Positions 1-8,970 of a DNA stretch of 32,900 nt are shown here, piece by piece. The position numbers were made by a program, and so were the translations under genes. Source of the DNA: Myxococcales bacterium (GTDB lineage Bacteria; Myxococcota_A; Polyangia; Polyangiales; Polyangiaceae); assembly GCA_025355005.1 (NCBI GenBank), contig JANXLV010000274.1, positions 1 through 32,900 of the forward strand, in the 5' to 3' direction. The notes beneath the pieces are model-generated. The model saw nothing but the letters and a program-made list of their open reading frames with translations. It had not been told where the DNA came from and did no database searches. Within the stretch, counting starts at the first letter, position 1. Each line of letters begins with the position of its first letter.

Positions 1-1
1 G

Positions 2-805
2 GAGCAGACGCGCATGATGGCGCTCGAGCTCGGCGTCGTGGGCCTCATGAACGTGCAGTTCGCCGTGAAGGGCGACAAGATCTACATCCTGGAAGTGAAC
101 CCGCGCGCGAGCCGCACCGTGCCGTTCGTCTCCAAGGCCACCGGCCGGCCGCTCGCGAAGATCGCAGCGCAGGTGATGGTGGGTCGCACGCTCGATGATC
201 TCGGCATCGACGACGCACCGCTCCCACGCCACGTCTCCGTCAAGGAGAGCGTGTTCCCGTTCCAGAAGTTCCCGGGCGTGGACACCATCCTCGGGCCCGA
301 GATGCGCTCCACCGGTGAGGTGATGGGCATCGCGGACACCTTTGCGCGCGCGTTCGGCAAGAGCCTGGCAGCGGCCGGCTCACCGGTGCCCGCCCCCAGC
401 AAGCGCGCGCGCGTGTTCCTCAGCGTGAAGGACGAGGACAAGCCGGTGGCATGCATCATCGCCCGCCGCATGCGCGCAATGGGCTACATGATCGTCGCCA
501 CGCGCGGCACGGCGGCTGCGCTGGCCCGCGCGCGCGTCCCCGCCGAACAGATCAACAAGGTCACCGACGGCTCACCGCACGTGGTCGACGCGCTCCGGTC
601 CGGCAACATCGCGATGGTGGTCAACACGACCATCGGAGCGAAGGAGGTGAAGGACAGCTACTCCCTTCGCCGTCAGACGCTGCTGCTCAACATTCCGTAC
701 TTCACGACGATGGCCGCAGGACTCGCGGCGTGCGACGCGCTGGAAGCAGCAAGGGGCGACGGACGCGTCATGGTGCGCTCACTGCAAGAGTGGGCGGCCG
801 AGTAG
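2..805 (+). CDS. carB: Carbamoyl-phosphate synthase large subunit, C-terminal part (partial)
   Basis: This is the 3' end of the cytoplasmic enzyme that makes carbamoyl phosphate from bicarbonate, ammonia (from glutamine) and two ATP, for pyrimidine and arginine synthesis. The frame is already open at the first base, so the ATG at 14 is internal. The first ~110 residues are the end of the second ATP-grasp half: NVQFAVKGDKIYILEVNPRA carries the metal-binding Glu and Asn, followed by SRTVPFVSKATG. From about residue 140 comes the MGS-like allosteric domain (FLSVKDEDK, then GSPHVVDALRSG and VVNTTIG), and RRQTLLLNIPYFTTMAAG matches the family's C-terminal end. The full protein is normally about 1,070 residues, so roughly 800 lie outside the window. 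The next gene is convergent, 15 bases away. The identification is secure. Confidence 0.97.
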   Translation, partial: EQTRMMALELGVVGLMNVQFAVKGDKIYILEVNPRASRTVPFVSKATGRPLAKIAAQVMVGRTLDDLGIDDAPLPRHVSVKESVFPFQKFPGVDTILGPEMRSTGEVMGIADTFARAFGKSLAAAGSPVPAPSKRARVFLSVKDEDKPVACIIARRMRAMGYMIVATRGTAAALARARVPAEQINKVTDGSPHVVDALRSGNIAMVVNTTIGAKEVKDSYSLRRQTLLLNIPYFTTMAAGLAACDALEAARGDGRVMVRSLQEWAAE

Positions 806-820
806 CCCTCGACCTCCACC

Positions 821-2101
821 TCAACCTCCACCCTGCCCCTGCTCCCTGTGATCTTCGATCGCTAGCTCGGCGGAGGCTTCGTCCAGATCGTCGGTCATCA
901 CGACGCGGAGGCGCTTTTTCAAGGCTGGATCGCGCACGGTCTCGCAGACCTCTTCCACGCGGGCGGTCGCTTCTTCGCCCGCGATCCGGTAGAGCACGCG
1001 CGCGGCGCCCACGCGGATGTCCGGCGCGGCGTCCGGATCTTCGAGCGCGCGTAGCAGTGATTCCTTCGTGAGGTTCACGCCGCGGTAGCCGCCTCCCATC
1101 GTCGTGGCCGCCCCGTCCAGGCGCTCGAGCCACGCGCGCGGGGCGTCGGCGGAGCTGCGCATGAGGAGCTCCACGCCCACCGCGGCTTCGGTGACCGCGA
1201 CGTCCCCGTGGGCGCGGCGCGAGGCATCCCGCAGCTGCGAGGTGATGTGCGCTATCTCGAGCTCGGATGCTCCGTTCAAGGAGTGGCTCGCGCGGTGGAG
1301 CGGGATGGCGTCGTGCTTCTGGTCCTTCGTGTCGATGCGCAGCGATCGCTGCTCCGCGGATACGCCCTCGATTTCTGTGTATGGTACATGCTTTGTCTGG
1401 CCACGCGCGGCGTGGAAGACGCCGCCCTCGTTGAACCAGATGGTTCCGTTGCGGGCGCTCGCGTCCTGCCTGAAGAAGGGCCCGAGGTAGACCCACGCGA
1501 GCGAGCCCGTGAGCATGAGCCACATCGGGATCGACGATGGTTCCTCCCGCACGGCAAGGAACGCGAGCCCAAGCGCCGCCATGCCTCCGACGATGCGCGC
1601 AAAGTTGGTCGCCTTCTCGAAGGTGCCGCCGCTGATCTTCCACGCGAGCGTGCCGTAGCCGCCGAAGCCGATCCCGAGCGCCTGACGGATCTCGGCGGCG
1701 TTCTCGGACCTCGGGACCTCGAAGTGCAGCGGCCGCCCCATGCGCGCAGCCCGGGCTATTGCGATGGTGGTGGTTCCGTCCTGACCCACCGAGGTGGATG
1801 CACCGCTGACATCCACCGTATCGATGTTCTGGTTCAAGAGCCCCGCGGCGCGCACGCGCACCTTGCCGGGCGACAGCACGAGCTCGCAGTTGCGCGAACG
1901 GTGGCGCCCCAGCAGCGGGCGCGCGAAGAGGAGCAGCAGCGCCGCAAGGTAGAACGCTGGGCCGGGGCTCGCGTTGTCCAGCGCAGCCCATAGATAGTCG
2001 AGCACCAGCGTGACGACGGCGAGCGATGGCAGCAGCAGCCGTGTCCAGACGGGACCGATGGGGTCCGAGATGCGCGCGCGGAACGACCGCTCCGCGCTCA
2101 T
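821..2101 (-). CDS. Membrane protein with two PH-like segments and a C-terminal HEAT-like region (paralogue 2)
   Basis: This 426-residue membrane protein has no function I recognise. Two hydrophobic helices lie near the N-terminus (about 17-40 and 46-64). A beta-rich, bacterial-PH-like segment follows and ends in RQALGIGFGGYGT. A second helical hairpin contains GGMAALGLAFLA and WLMLTGSLAWVYLG, and a second beta-rich segment starts near GTIWFNEGGVF. The last ~110 residues look like a short HEAT-type helical unit (LLRALEDPDAAPDIRVGAAR, then KKRLRVVMTDDLDEA). The start at MSAERSFRARISD is chosen because its ATG overlaps the stop of the upstream gene by four bases; the frame runs further upstream but only as non-coding-like Arg-rich sequence. 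The upstream neighbour has the same architecture and many identical residues, so the two are tandem paralogues and probably one operon. Domain assignments are inferred from pattern, not searched. Confidence 0.85.
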   Translation of the reverse strand: MSAERSFRARISDPIGPVWTRLLLPSLAVVTLVLDYLWAALDNASPGPAFYLAALLLLFARPLLGRHRSRNCELVLSPGKVRVRAAGLLNQNIDTVDVSGASTSVGQDGTTTIAIARAARMGRPLHFEVPRSENAAEIRQALGIGFGGYGTLAWKISGGTFEKATNFARIVGGMAALGLAFLAVREEPSSIPMWLMLTGSLAWVYLGPFFRQDASARNGTIWFNEGGVFHAARGQTKHVPYTEIEGVSAEQRSLRIDTKDQKHDAIPLHRASHSLNGASELEIAHITSQLRDASRRAHGDVAVTEAAVGVELLMRSSADAPRAWLERLDGAATTMGGGYRGVNLTKESLLRALEDPDAAPDIRVGAARVLYRIAGEEATARVEEVCETVRDPALKKRLRVVMTDDLDEASAELAIEDHREQGQGGG

Positions 2102-3357
2102 CGGTGCATCATCTTCCGCATCTCTTCCTGTTCGAGCGTCTCGAGCTCGCGACCGGCGATCTCGAGGTCGTCCGTGAGGGCGATGCGAATGCGCTTCTGC
2201 GCGCCCTCTTGCCGCACTGCGCCGATGATCGTGTCCACCCGAACACGCGCGTCGGGGCTGCGGTCCTTGAGGAGCCGCGCAGAGGCGGCGCGCATCTCCA
2301 CGTCCGCGTCGGGATCTTCCAGGATGGTCCAGAGATCCGCCTCGTCCAGCGAACCGCCGCGGTAGCTCTGGTTCCCCACTGTCTGCGCGGCGACATCGAG
2401 CCGCGCCAACCACGAGCGCGGGGCCTCGCCGTTGCGCTTCAAGATGTCCACGCGCGTGGTCGTCTCTGGCTTGGGCGGTGCGGCACCGTGCGCGCGCTGC
2501 GATGCTGACAGGAGCTGCGCGACCGCGAGCGTGCGCTCCTCACGGCTCAGACCCTGGTACATGAACGTGGTCGGCTTCGCCTTCACGAAGACCGGCGGGT
2601 ACGGCGGGTGGAGCACGATCGCAATGCCGTCGGGCTGCTCCTCGATACCGGCGATCGCGGCGTACGGGATCACGCGCCAACCGAGCGGCCCGAACACGTG
2701 TACGCCGTCCGCGCGCATCGCCACGTATGGCGCGACGGACGACGAGCCGCTCGCCTTCACCAGCAAGCCCACGAGCGCGCCGATGATGGCCATGACGACG
2801 AACGCGATATAGCCGTCGCCGCCTTCGATGAAGTGCATCGCAGCGGCGCCGACGAAGCCCGTGGCTGCCATTCCGCGCAGAACGGCGTCGCCCGTGCGCC
2901 CGGTCTGCGGCTCGGTGGAGAAGAACACGGTGCCGAAGCCGTCGTGACCGATGCCGAGCGCGTCGCGGACCTTCTTCACCTCGTCGAGGGACTTCACGAC
3001 GAGCTGGATGGGGACGTTCTTCCGCTTCTTGTGGTTCAGCGTGAGGAGGACGCCTTCGGGAACGAGCGCTGTGGTCGCGCCGAGGATGTCCTTCGCCCGG
3101 ATCTTCTGGTTGAGGCGGCCGCCCTTCTTGATGGCCACGTAGCCAGGGTGGAACTCGAGCTCGGCCTCGCGCGGAGCGATGCGCGGCGGAATGAACGGGG
3201 TGAGGCAGAGGAACAGGCCGCTGGCGATGAAGAGCGAGAACGTGGCAGCCTCACCGACGGGCAGCGCGCACGCAGCCACGAACGCGAGCGGCGAGAGCAA
3301 CCACGGCAGCAGGCGATAGAGAGGCGGGCCGACGGGATCGAAGACCTTCGCTCTCAT
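2098..3357 (-). CDS. Membrane protein with two PH-like segments and a C-terminal HEAT-like region (paralogue 1)
   Basis: This 419-residue protein is the first gene of the duplicated pair. The N-terminus MRAKVFDPVGPPLYRLLPW parallels the RARISDPIGPVWTRLLLPS of its neighbour. Two hydrophobic helices (about 14-36 and 40-60) precede a beta-rich PH-like segment that ends in VRDALGIGHDGFGT, where the neighbour has IRQALGIGFGGYGT. A second helix pair follows (GMAATGFVGAAAMHFIEGG, then IAFVVMAIIGALVGLLV), then another beta-rich segment, then a HEAT-like end (TILEDPDADVEMRAASARLL; AQKRIRIALTDDLEIAGREL). The frame extends to 3480, but the ATG at 3357 begins the part shared with the paralogue. The stop overlaps the next ATG by four bases (ATGA), which suggests translational coupling. 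No known function; a membrane-associated scaffold or sensor is only a guess. Confidence 0.85.
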   Translation of the reverse strand: MRAKVFDPVGPPLYRLLPWLLSPLAFVAACALPVGEAATFSLFIASGLFLCLTPFIPPRIAPREAELEFHPGYVAIKKGGRLNQKIRAKDILGATTALVPEGVLLTLNHKKRKNVPIQLVVKSLDEVKKVRDALGIGHDGFGTVFFSTEPQTGRTGDAVLRGMAATGFVGAAAMHFIEGGDGYIAFVVMAIIGALVGLLVKASGSSSVAPYVAMRADGVHVFGPLGWRVIPYAAIAGIEEQPDGIAIVLHPPYPPVFVKAKPTTFMYQGLSREERTLAVAQLLSASQRAHGAAPPKPETTTRVDILKRNGEAPRSWLARLDVAAQTVGNQSYRGGSLDEADLWTILEDPDADVEMRAASARLLKDRSPDARVRVDTIIGAVRQEGAQKRIRIALTDDLEIAGRELETLEQEEMRKMMHR

Positions 3358-3423
3358 GGAGCCATGACGGTACCACGCCCAAAGCCCTCCGGAAACGCAC
3401 CCGGCGGTGTAGACTCGAACGCC

Positions 3424-3936
3424 GTGAACGGCCCGAGCAACTCCGCGACCCGGTATCCGCGCGCGAGCGTGCTCGAGCACCGCGGGCGGCTCGTGGACCT
3501 TGCGAAAGAGGCGCTCGCGAAGGCAGTGGGAGAGCGCGAGGCTCGCGAGGTGGCGAAGGCGCGCGCGGACGGCGACGTGACCCGGGCCGAGACAGCGCGC
3601 GCCGAGATCAAGGCACAGGAGGCGGCTCGTCTCTTGCGCGGTGAGCTCCGCGCGGAGGACCTCACACGACAGGCCGCGTGGGAGAACGCGGTGCAGGCGG
3701 AGCTGGCCGAGCTACACAGAAAAGTCGCGGCGGCGATCAACCTGCTGGAAGATGGCGTCGCGAAGGAGCGCGAGGCGCTCTCCGAGCTCGCGAATAGGAA
3801 GGCGGACGTGGACGTTCTGGAGAAGGACCGCGAGCGATATCTTCTCGAGGAGCGCAAGAAGACGGAGGCGCGCGAGGAAGAGGCGAGCGCAGAGGCGCGC
3901 GCGTCCGGAGCGCACCAGGACCCGAGACGCAGATGA
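3424..3936 (+). CDS. Coiled-coil protein, possibly FliJ/YscO-like
   Basis: This 170-residue protein is charged, rich in Ala, Glu, Arg and Lys, and almost entirely helical, with long heptad-like runs such as REAREVAKARADGDVTRAE and EREALSELANRKADVDVLEK. The opening after the start (TRYPRASVLEHRGRLVDLAK) and the length recall FliJ/YscO-type stalk chaperones of flagellar and type III export machines. No other export gene is nearby, so that is only a resemblance. The GTG at 3424 is preferred over the ATG at 3364, because the latter would leave only six bases to the divergent start at 3357; neither has a clear ribosome-binding site. The stop overlaps the start of the lytic transglycosylase by four bases, so the two are likely cotranslated and this protein may assist in the envelope. 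Confidence 0.7.
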   Translation: MNGPSNSATRYPRASVLEHRGRLVDLAKEALAKAVGEREAREVAKARADGDVTRAETARAEIKAQEAARLLRGELRAEDLTRQAAWENAVQAELAELHRKVAAAINLLEDGVAKEREALSELANRKADVDVLEKDRERYLLEERKKTEAREEEASAEARASGAHQDPRRR

Positions 3937-6299
3937 TGATCCATCGCAAACGTACGCGCCGCGCGTTGCTGGCGCTCGTGCTGCCGCCGCTGATCGCGCT
4001 GTCATGTCACGACCAGACCACGCCTGCGCCGCGTGCCGCGCTGTCCGCCACGAAGGAGTCTGCGGGCAGCGGTCACGACACCCAAGACGGCGGCGCACGC
4101 AGCTACGCGGACGACGAGATCGCCTCCGTGCTGTGGGATCCGCGCTTCGCCGACGCAAAACGGCTGCATTATGCACATGATTTTCGCGGCGAGGCGACCG
4201 CGCTGCGCGATGCGATCGGCAAGGGTGGAATATCCGCCGCGGACCTGTGTGCCGTGGCCTATGCGGCCGGGCGCGCAGCCGTTGCAGCGGACGACTCACA
4301 AGGCGCGATCGCGATGTTCGACATGGCGATGAAGGACGGCTGTCCCCTGGCCTCCTATGCGAAGGTGCGCGGCGCCCAGGCGAAGGCGCGCGTGGCGGGC
4401 GCCGATGTTGCGCTCGCGCAAGCGGTGTCCGTATCGGACGCGCCCCTGCTGGAGGACGAACGCAACCTGGTGATCGCGGACTGCAAGTGGGAGAAGGGTG
4501 GGCACGCAGATGCGGCGCCGCTCTACCGCGGGTGGCTCAAGAACAACCCACACGGCCTGCGCTGGGTGGACGTGGCGCTCAAGATCGCCGAGGTGGACCT
4601 GGAAGGCACACCCGATGATGCGCGCGCGAAGGATGCTTTCGAGCTTTCCACGCGCGTGCTGCTCGAGGCGCCGAAGCTTTCGCAGGACCAGGCGCAGGAT
4701 CAGCGGCGGCGCGCGGCGCTCGCACGCAAGATGAGCCCGGACCTCACCTTCGACGAGCGCGGACGACGCGCGCGCGGGCTCCTGGACACCGGCGAGACCC
4801 AGAAGGCGCTCGACCTCGCGCGAAGCGTCCTTGCAGACACGCATGCGTTGCCAGAGGAGAAATGTCGCTCCGCCATGGTCCGCGCGGCCGCGGAGAAGGC
4901 CAAGCCCGCGCTGCTCACTGCGTGGACGGAGGCGGCGAAGCTCTGCGAGAAGAGCGACGACGACCTCGTGACGGCGCTCTACAACGGCGCCAAGGTCGCC
5001 GCCAGCTTGAAGCGAGGCGCTGAGGCGCTCGCGCTCTTCGCGAAGGTGGAAGAGAAGTTCCCGTCGCACCGGCTCGCGGACGACGCGATGTTTCGCTCCG
5101 CGCTCGTCATGAAGCAGATGGGCGACGACGCCAAGGTCGAGGCCACGCTCTCCACCATCGTCGACAGGTACCCCACGGGTGACATGGCGGACGAAGGGCT
5201 CTTTCTTGCCGCGCTGGGGCATCTCGCAAAGAGCGACGACGCTGGCGCCAAGGCGCATCTGGACAAGATCATCACGCGCGAGGCGGGACAGAACCGGCAC
5301 TGGGCCACGGGCGGACGCGCGCCGTACTTCCGCGCGCGCATCACCGAGCGCGAGGGCAACGCGGCAGACGCGAAGAAGGCCTACGCCGACATCATCACTG
5401 GTGTTCCGCTCGGCTACTACGCGTGGCTCGCGCAAGCGCGGCTTTCGGGCCTGGACCCGGTCGCGGCGACGCAAGCGCTCGCGCTCGCCGAACAGAAGGA
5501 TGACGCCGCCTCCTCCGCCACCTCCCCCCGCACCGATGAGCCCGAGCGCGACTCCTTCATCCTGGGTAGACGCCTCCTCGCCGTGGGCGAGGTCGACCTC
5601 GCCAAGCGCGCGATGGCCCAGCGCGGGCCGGACGCGAAGGATCTCAAGGACGACCTGGACGAAAAGGTGCATATTGCACGCATCCTAGGACGCGGCCGCG
5701 AATGGGACGACGCGATCGCGTTCTCGCGCGGGAAGACGAGCGACCTCTACGCACACTACCCCCGCGGCAAGTGGAAGGCCGCGTGGGAGGCAGCGTACCC
5801 GCGCGCATTCGAGGACGAGGTCGTCCAGGCGAGCGGCAAGAACGGCGTGCCGGCCATGCTCACGTGGGCGATCATGCGTGAGGAGTCCTCCTTCATGCCG
5901 GACGTGAAGAGCCCCGCGAACGCCTTCGGCCTGATGCAGCTCATCCCGCCCACCGCCAAGATGGTCGCGCAGGGCACCAACCTCCCGATCGACGAGGCGT
6001 CGCTGAAGCGACCCGAGGTGTCTATCGCGCTCGGGACCAAGCTCCTCGCGTCGCTGCGCTCCACGGAGGCGCACCCGCTGCTAGCGATCGCGGCGTACAA
6101 CGGCGGTGGTGGCGCCGTGCGGCGCTGGCTCTCGGAGCTGCCGTCGAAGGACGTCGATCTGTTCGTCGAGCTCATTCCTTACGACGAGACGCGCGGCTAC
6201 GTGAAGCGCGTGACGATGACAGAGCTCGTATACGCGTACCTCTACGACCGGCAGGGCCTCGACGAGCTCACCAAGATGCCGCTCACGATCGCGCATTGA
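3933..6299 (+). CDS. slt: Slt-type soluble lytic murein transglycosylase (lipoprotein)
   Basis: This 788-residue enzyme is predicted to cleave the MurNAc-GlcNAc bond of peptidoglycan, leaving 1,6-anhydro ends, in the periplasm. The N-terminus is basic (MMIHRKRTRR), then hydrophobic, ending in ALSC with the likely lipid Cys at 25; the lipobox is not fully canonical. Residues ~60-620 are helical TPR-like repeats (e.g. ALALFAKVEEKFPSHRLADD), equivalent to the doughnut of Slt70. The catalytic SLT domain covers ~635-760: TWAIMREESSFMPDVKSPAN with catalytic Glu651, then AFGLMQLIPPTAKMV, then IAAYNGGGGAVRRWL and FVELIPYDETRGYVKRV. It is longer than E. coli Slt70 (about 645 residues) because of extra repeats. 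The start overlaps the previous stop (ATGA), and a second ATG lies one codon downstream. Confidence 0.93.
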   Translation: MMIHRKRTRRALLALVLPPLIALSCHDQTTPAPRAALSATKESAGSGHDTQDGGARSYADDEIASVLWDPRFADAKRLHYAHDFRGEATALRDAIGKGGISAADLCAVAYAAGRAAVAADDSQGAIAMFDMAMKDGCPLASYAKVRGAQAKARVAGADVALAQAVSVSDAPLLEDERNLVIADCKWEKGGHADAAPLYRGWLKNNPHGLRWVDVALKIAEVDLEGTPDDARAKDAFELSTRVLLEAPKLSQDQAQDQRRRAALARKMSPDLTFDERGRRARGLLDTGETQKALDLARSVLADTHALPEEKCRSAMVRAAAEKAKPALLTAWTEAAKLCEKSDDDLVTALYNGAKVAASLKRGAEALALFAKVEEKFPSHRLADDAMFRSALVMKQMGDDAKVEATLSTIVDRYPTGDMADEGLFLAALGHLAKSDDAGAKAHLDKIITREAGQNRHWATGGRAPYFRARITEREGNAADAKKAYADIITGVPLGYYAWLAQARLSGLDPVAATQALALAEQKDDAASSATSPRTDEPERDSFILGRRLLAVGEVDLAKRAMAQRGPDAKDLKDDLDEKVHIARILGRGREWDDAIAFSRGKTSDLYAHYPRGKWKAAWEAAYPRAFEDEVVQASGKNGVPAMLTWAIMREESSFMPDVKSPANAFGLMQLIPPTAKMVAQGTNLPIDEASLKRPEVSIALGTKLLASLRSTEAHPLLAIAAYNGGGGAVRRWLSELPSKDVDLFVELIPYDETRGYVKRVTMTELVYAYLYDRQGLDELTKMPLTIAH

Positions 6300-6304
6300 C
6301 GTCG

Positions 6305-8968
6305 ATGACCATGGAACGCGAGCGCCTCGTCATCGTGCCTACGGAGAGCCACGTGCTGTTCTTTGCGCGCGCGGGCGTGCACGCGGAGACGCGGCGCGCG
6401 CTTTTCCGCAGGCTGGCAGCCGCGCTGCTGTCGGGCGCCGACACACCGGCGATCGCGACGCGCGTGGAGGCGGAGCTCGCCGCATCGCACGCGCATGGAA
6501 GCCCGCGGCTCGCGCGAGCAGCGGAGCGCGCCATGGATCTCCTCGTGGACGCACACGGCGATACCGTCGCGGCGATGAAGGTGCTCCGGAAGACGCGGCT
6601 GCGCGGCCTGGAAAAAGGAGTCAAACAAGCGCGCGAGCGGCTCCTACTTAGGGGCCTCTTTCATCCGCGCGAGACGCCGGCGCGGCTCGCACTGGCGATC
6701 GCGGAGACCGACCCCGTGCGCATGGTGGAGCTGTGCGGCGCGCGCAACGTGGAGGCCCGCTTCGTCCACGACTGGTCCGCGAGCGACGGCGCATTTTTCC
6801 GCGCGCTGGACGCTGCTCTCTCTCGCGCGGGTGGATCTGCCGCCGTGGTGCTGCCCGAACTGGACGCGCGCATCGACGCCGCGCGCGAGGAGAGCCCGCA
6901 TGAACGCGTGGCCATGGCGTGCGCCCGCGAGCTCGACGCTGCCCCCCGGTTCGTGACCGTCACCGTCCCCTCCACCTGGGCGATCTCTGCGCCCGCAGAG
7001 GTCGTCGCGAAGACCTCGCTGATCCGCGCCGCGGACCGCGCCGCCGAGGTGAGCGCGTGCGCCGCTCTGGTGTTTGACGCGAAGGAGCGCGGCGTCCCGC
7101 TCGACGAGATCGGCATCGCCCTCCCCTTGCGCGGCGGCCTGATGGAGGCGGAGCTCGCGCGCGCTCTCGCCGAGCATGGTCTCCGATCAAGCCACGCCGA
7201 CCCCGAGCTCTGCGACGATCCGACCGTGCGCCGTTTCGAAAAACGCCTGCGCGAGAAGCTCCCCGCGCGTGCCACACGGGCCGCGTACCTTGCGCTGTGT
7301 AAAGGCGAGATCGCGGAGTCCGAAGAGGCGCAGCGCGGTGGCGTGGGCGCATTCGGCGTCCTCGCCACGGACAGAACGCCCGACGCCCTGGGTCGCACGG
7401 AGCTCACGGCGCTCACGCGCGCGGCGGCAGCGTGGGACGCCCTTGCATTCGCGGACTATGCGGCCGCGACGAAGCGCCTGGGCATTGCCGACGAAGAGCT
7501 CGCGATCGGCGCATTCCTGCTGGAAGCAAGGGCGTCGCTGCCGAGCCCACGCGATCCTGCGACGCGACGCGTGGCCGCGGTGCGAATCGGCACGCTCACG
7601 GATTTCGTCGGACTGCCGCTGGGCCTCTTGATCGTGGCCGCGTCGAACGACCGCGGGGACGGCGCCGAGAACGCCGTGATCGCCGATCCACTGGTGAGGC
7701 GCCTGCTGGACGAGCGCCGCGCCGCTCACGCCGTATCGGTCGCCACGTGCCTGGACACCGCGCGCGCCGTCGTCTTCTCGTTCCAGGCCCGCGACGAGGA
7801 CGGTGGCGAGCTGGCGCCTGCGCCGTACGTGGCCTGGCTGGAACGCGGCGGCGCCAGCGTGCTCTCCGTGGGTGCATCGCCGCTCGGACCGGGACGTGGC
7901 GCGCCGCGCGATCTGCGGCTGCGCGCCTTCGCTTGCGATCACGCGCTCGGCAGGAGGCTCGTTCCGGACGCGGCCACGCGCGCGGAGGTGGAGCTCACGC
8001 GCGAGCGATTCTTCCTGGACCCATCTCGCACTGCCAGCGCTCTCACGGGGCTACTCCGGCCCACGCCCGCGCTCGCCCATATCCTGGCTGCGGAGACCGG
8101 AGCCGAGCGCGCCATCTCGGTCACGGCCGTGGAGCACATGGCGCAGTGCTCGTTCGTGGGCTTCGCCGAATGCGTGCTGGGCGCGCGCGAGAAGGCCGAG
8201 GAGGAGCGGCTGCCGAGCGTCCGCGATGAAGGCACGCTCGTGCACGAGGCTCTAGCCCGCGCGTTCAATGCGTGCAAGATACACCTTTCTCTGCCGCCGT
8301 CGCGGCGAAACGCGGAGGAGACCATCGCGCTCGGTCTGGCTGCGGCGAACGCGGGCTTCGCCGAGGAGACGCCGGAGGTCATCCGGGAGCGGGTGCGCGC
8401 CTCGGTGAAGGCACTGCTCGCCGTCGCGATCGAGGACGTGACCTATACGTTCCAGCTCGCGGAGCAGAGCTTCGGCGGCCATGACTCGCCGTGGCCCGCA
8501 CACCGCATCACCGATGGCGATCGGACCCTCGTGGTGCGCGGACAGATCGATCGCGTGGACGTCAGCGCCGGGTCCGTGCGCGTCATCGACTACAAGCGCC
8601 GCACCAACGCCATCAAGAAGGTGCTCAGAAAGCTGGGCGAAACCAGCCTCCAGGTCCCGCTCTATGCGTGCGTGGCAGCGCGCGTGCTCGGACGACAGAA
8701 GGGCGAGAGCGGATTCTTGCCGACGGACCCGCGCGATCTCGGCGACGCGGGGACGACGCCGCGCGGATTGTCGGACGCCATGGCGCGGGTCCTCGCAGAC
8801 GAGAACGGGCTCGCCGTCATCGAGCGGCGCGCGCTCGACATCGTGACCACCATTCGTGCTGGCGACGTGCGCCCGTTGCCGCGCGATCCGAACCAGTGCG
8901 GCTACTGCGCGCACGACGGCGGCTGTCGCAAGCCGCGCTTCACGATCGAGCACGAGCACGAGGAGTGA
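6305..8968 (+). CDS. AddB/RecB-like PD-(D/E)XK nuclease with Fe-S cysteines
   Basis: This 888-residue protein resembles the AddB subunit of helicase-nucleases that process DNA double-strand ends. The C-terminal ~280 residues form a PDDEXK nuclease: a His in GTLVHEALARAF, Asp749 in RGQIDRVD, and Asp762-Tyr-Lys764 in VIDYKRR. Four cysteines frame it, C615 (AQCSF) and C865, C868, C874 (CGYCAHDGGC), the C...C-x2-C-x5-C layout of AddB, Cas4 and Dna2 nucleases that hold a 4Fe-4S cluster. The N-terminal ~600 residues look like a degenerate UvrD/AddB helicase scaffold (FVGLPLGLLIVAASNDRGDG), but I see no Walker A P-loop, so helicase activity is unlikely. No addA/recB partner gene lies nearby. Starts at TTG 6296, ATG 6305 or ATG 6311 are possible; it follows slt directly and is probably cotranscribed. 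Confidence 0.85.
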   Translation: MTMERERLVIVPTESHVLFFARAGVHAETRRALFRRLAAALLSGADTPAIATRVEAELAASHAHGSPRLARAAERAMDLLVDAHGDTVAAMKVLRKTRLRGLEKGVKQARERLLLRGLFHPRETPARLALAIAETDPVRMVELCGARNVEARFVHDWSASDGAFFRALDAALSRAGGSAAVVLPELDARIDAAREESPHERVAMACARELDAAPRFVTVTVPSTWAISAPAEVVAKTSLIRAADRAAEVSACAALVFDAKERGVPLDEIGIALPLRGGLMEAELARALAEHGLRSSHADPELCDDPTVRRFEKRLREKLPARATRAAYLALCKGEIAESEEAQRGGVGAFGVLATDRTPDALGRTELTALTRAAAAWDALAFADYAAATKRLGIADEELAIGAFLLEARASLPSPRDPATRRVAAVRIGTLTDFVGLPLGLLIVAASNDRGDGAENAVIADPLVRRLLDERRAAHAVSVATCLDTARAVVFSFQARDEDGGELAPAPYVAWLERGGASVLSVGASPLGPGRGAPRDLRLRAFACDHALGRRLVPDAATRAEVELTRERFFLDPSRTASALTGLLRPTPALAHILAAETGAERAISVTAVEHMAQCSFVGFAECVLGAREKAEEERLPSVRDEGTLVHEALARAFNACKIHLSLPPSRRNAEETIALGLAAANAGFAEETPEVIRERVRASVKALLAVAIEDVTYTFQLAEQSFGGHDSPWPAHRITDGDRTLVVRGQIDRVDVSAGSVRVIDYKRRTNAIKKVLRKLGETSLQVPLYACVAARVLGRQKGESGFLPTDPRDLGDAGTTPRGLSDAMARVLADENGLAVIERRALDIVTTIRAGDVRPLPRDPNQCGYCAHDGGCRKPRFTIEHEHEE

Positions 8969-8970
8969 GC

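Noticed and set aside
14..16. ATG near the window start as the beginning of a short CDS
   Set aside because: The sequence before it is in frame and continues carB; the protein lacks its first ~800 residues, so this ATG is internal.
768..1991. 407-residue open frame on the minus strand
   Set aside because: Arg/Ala/Gly-rich shadow of the membrane-protein gene at 821-2101, with no domain of its own.
2608..3423. Long upstream extension of the coiled-coil gene on the plus strand
   Set aside because: Antisense to the clear membrane-protein gene at 2098-3357; only the part after about 3424 looks like protein.
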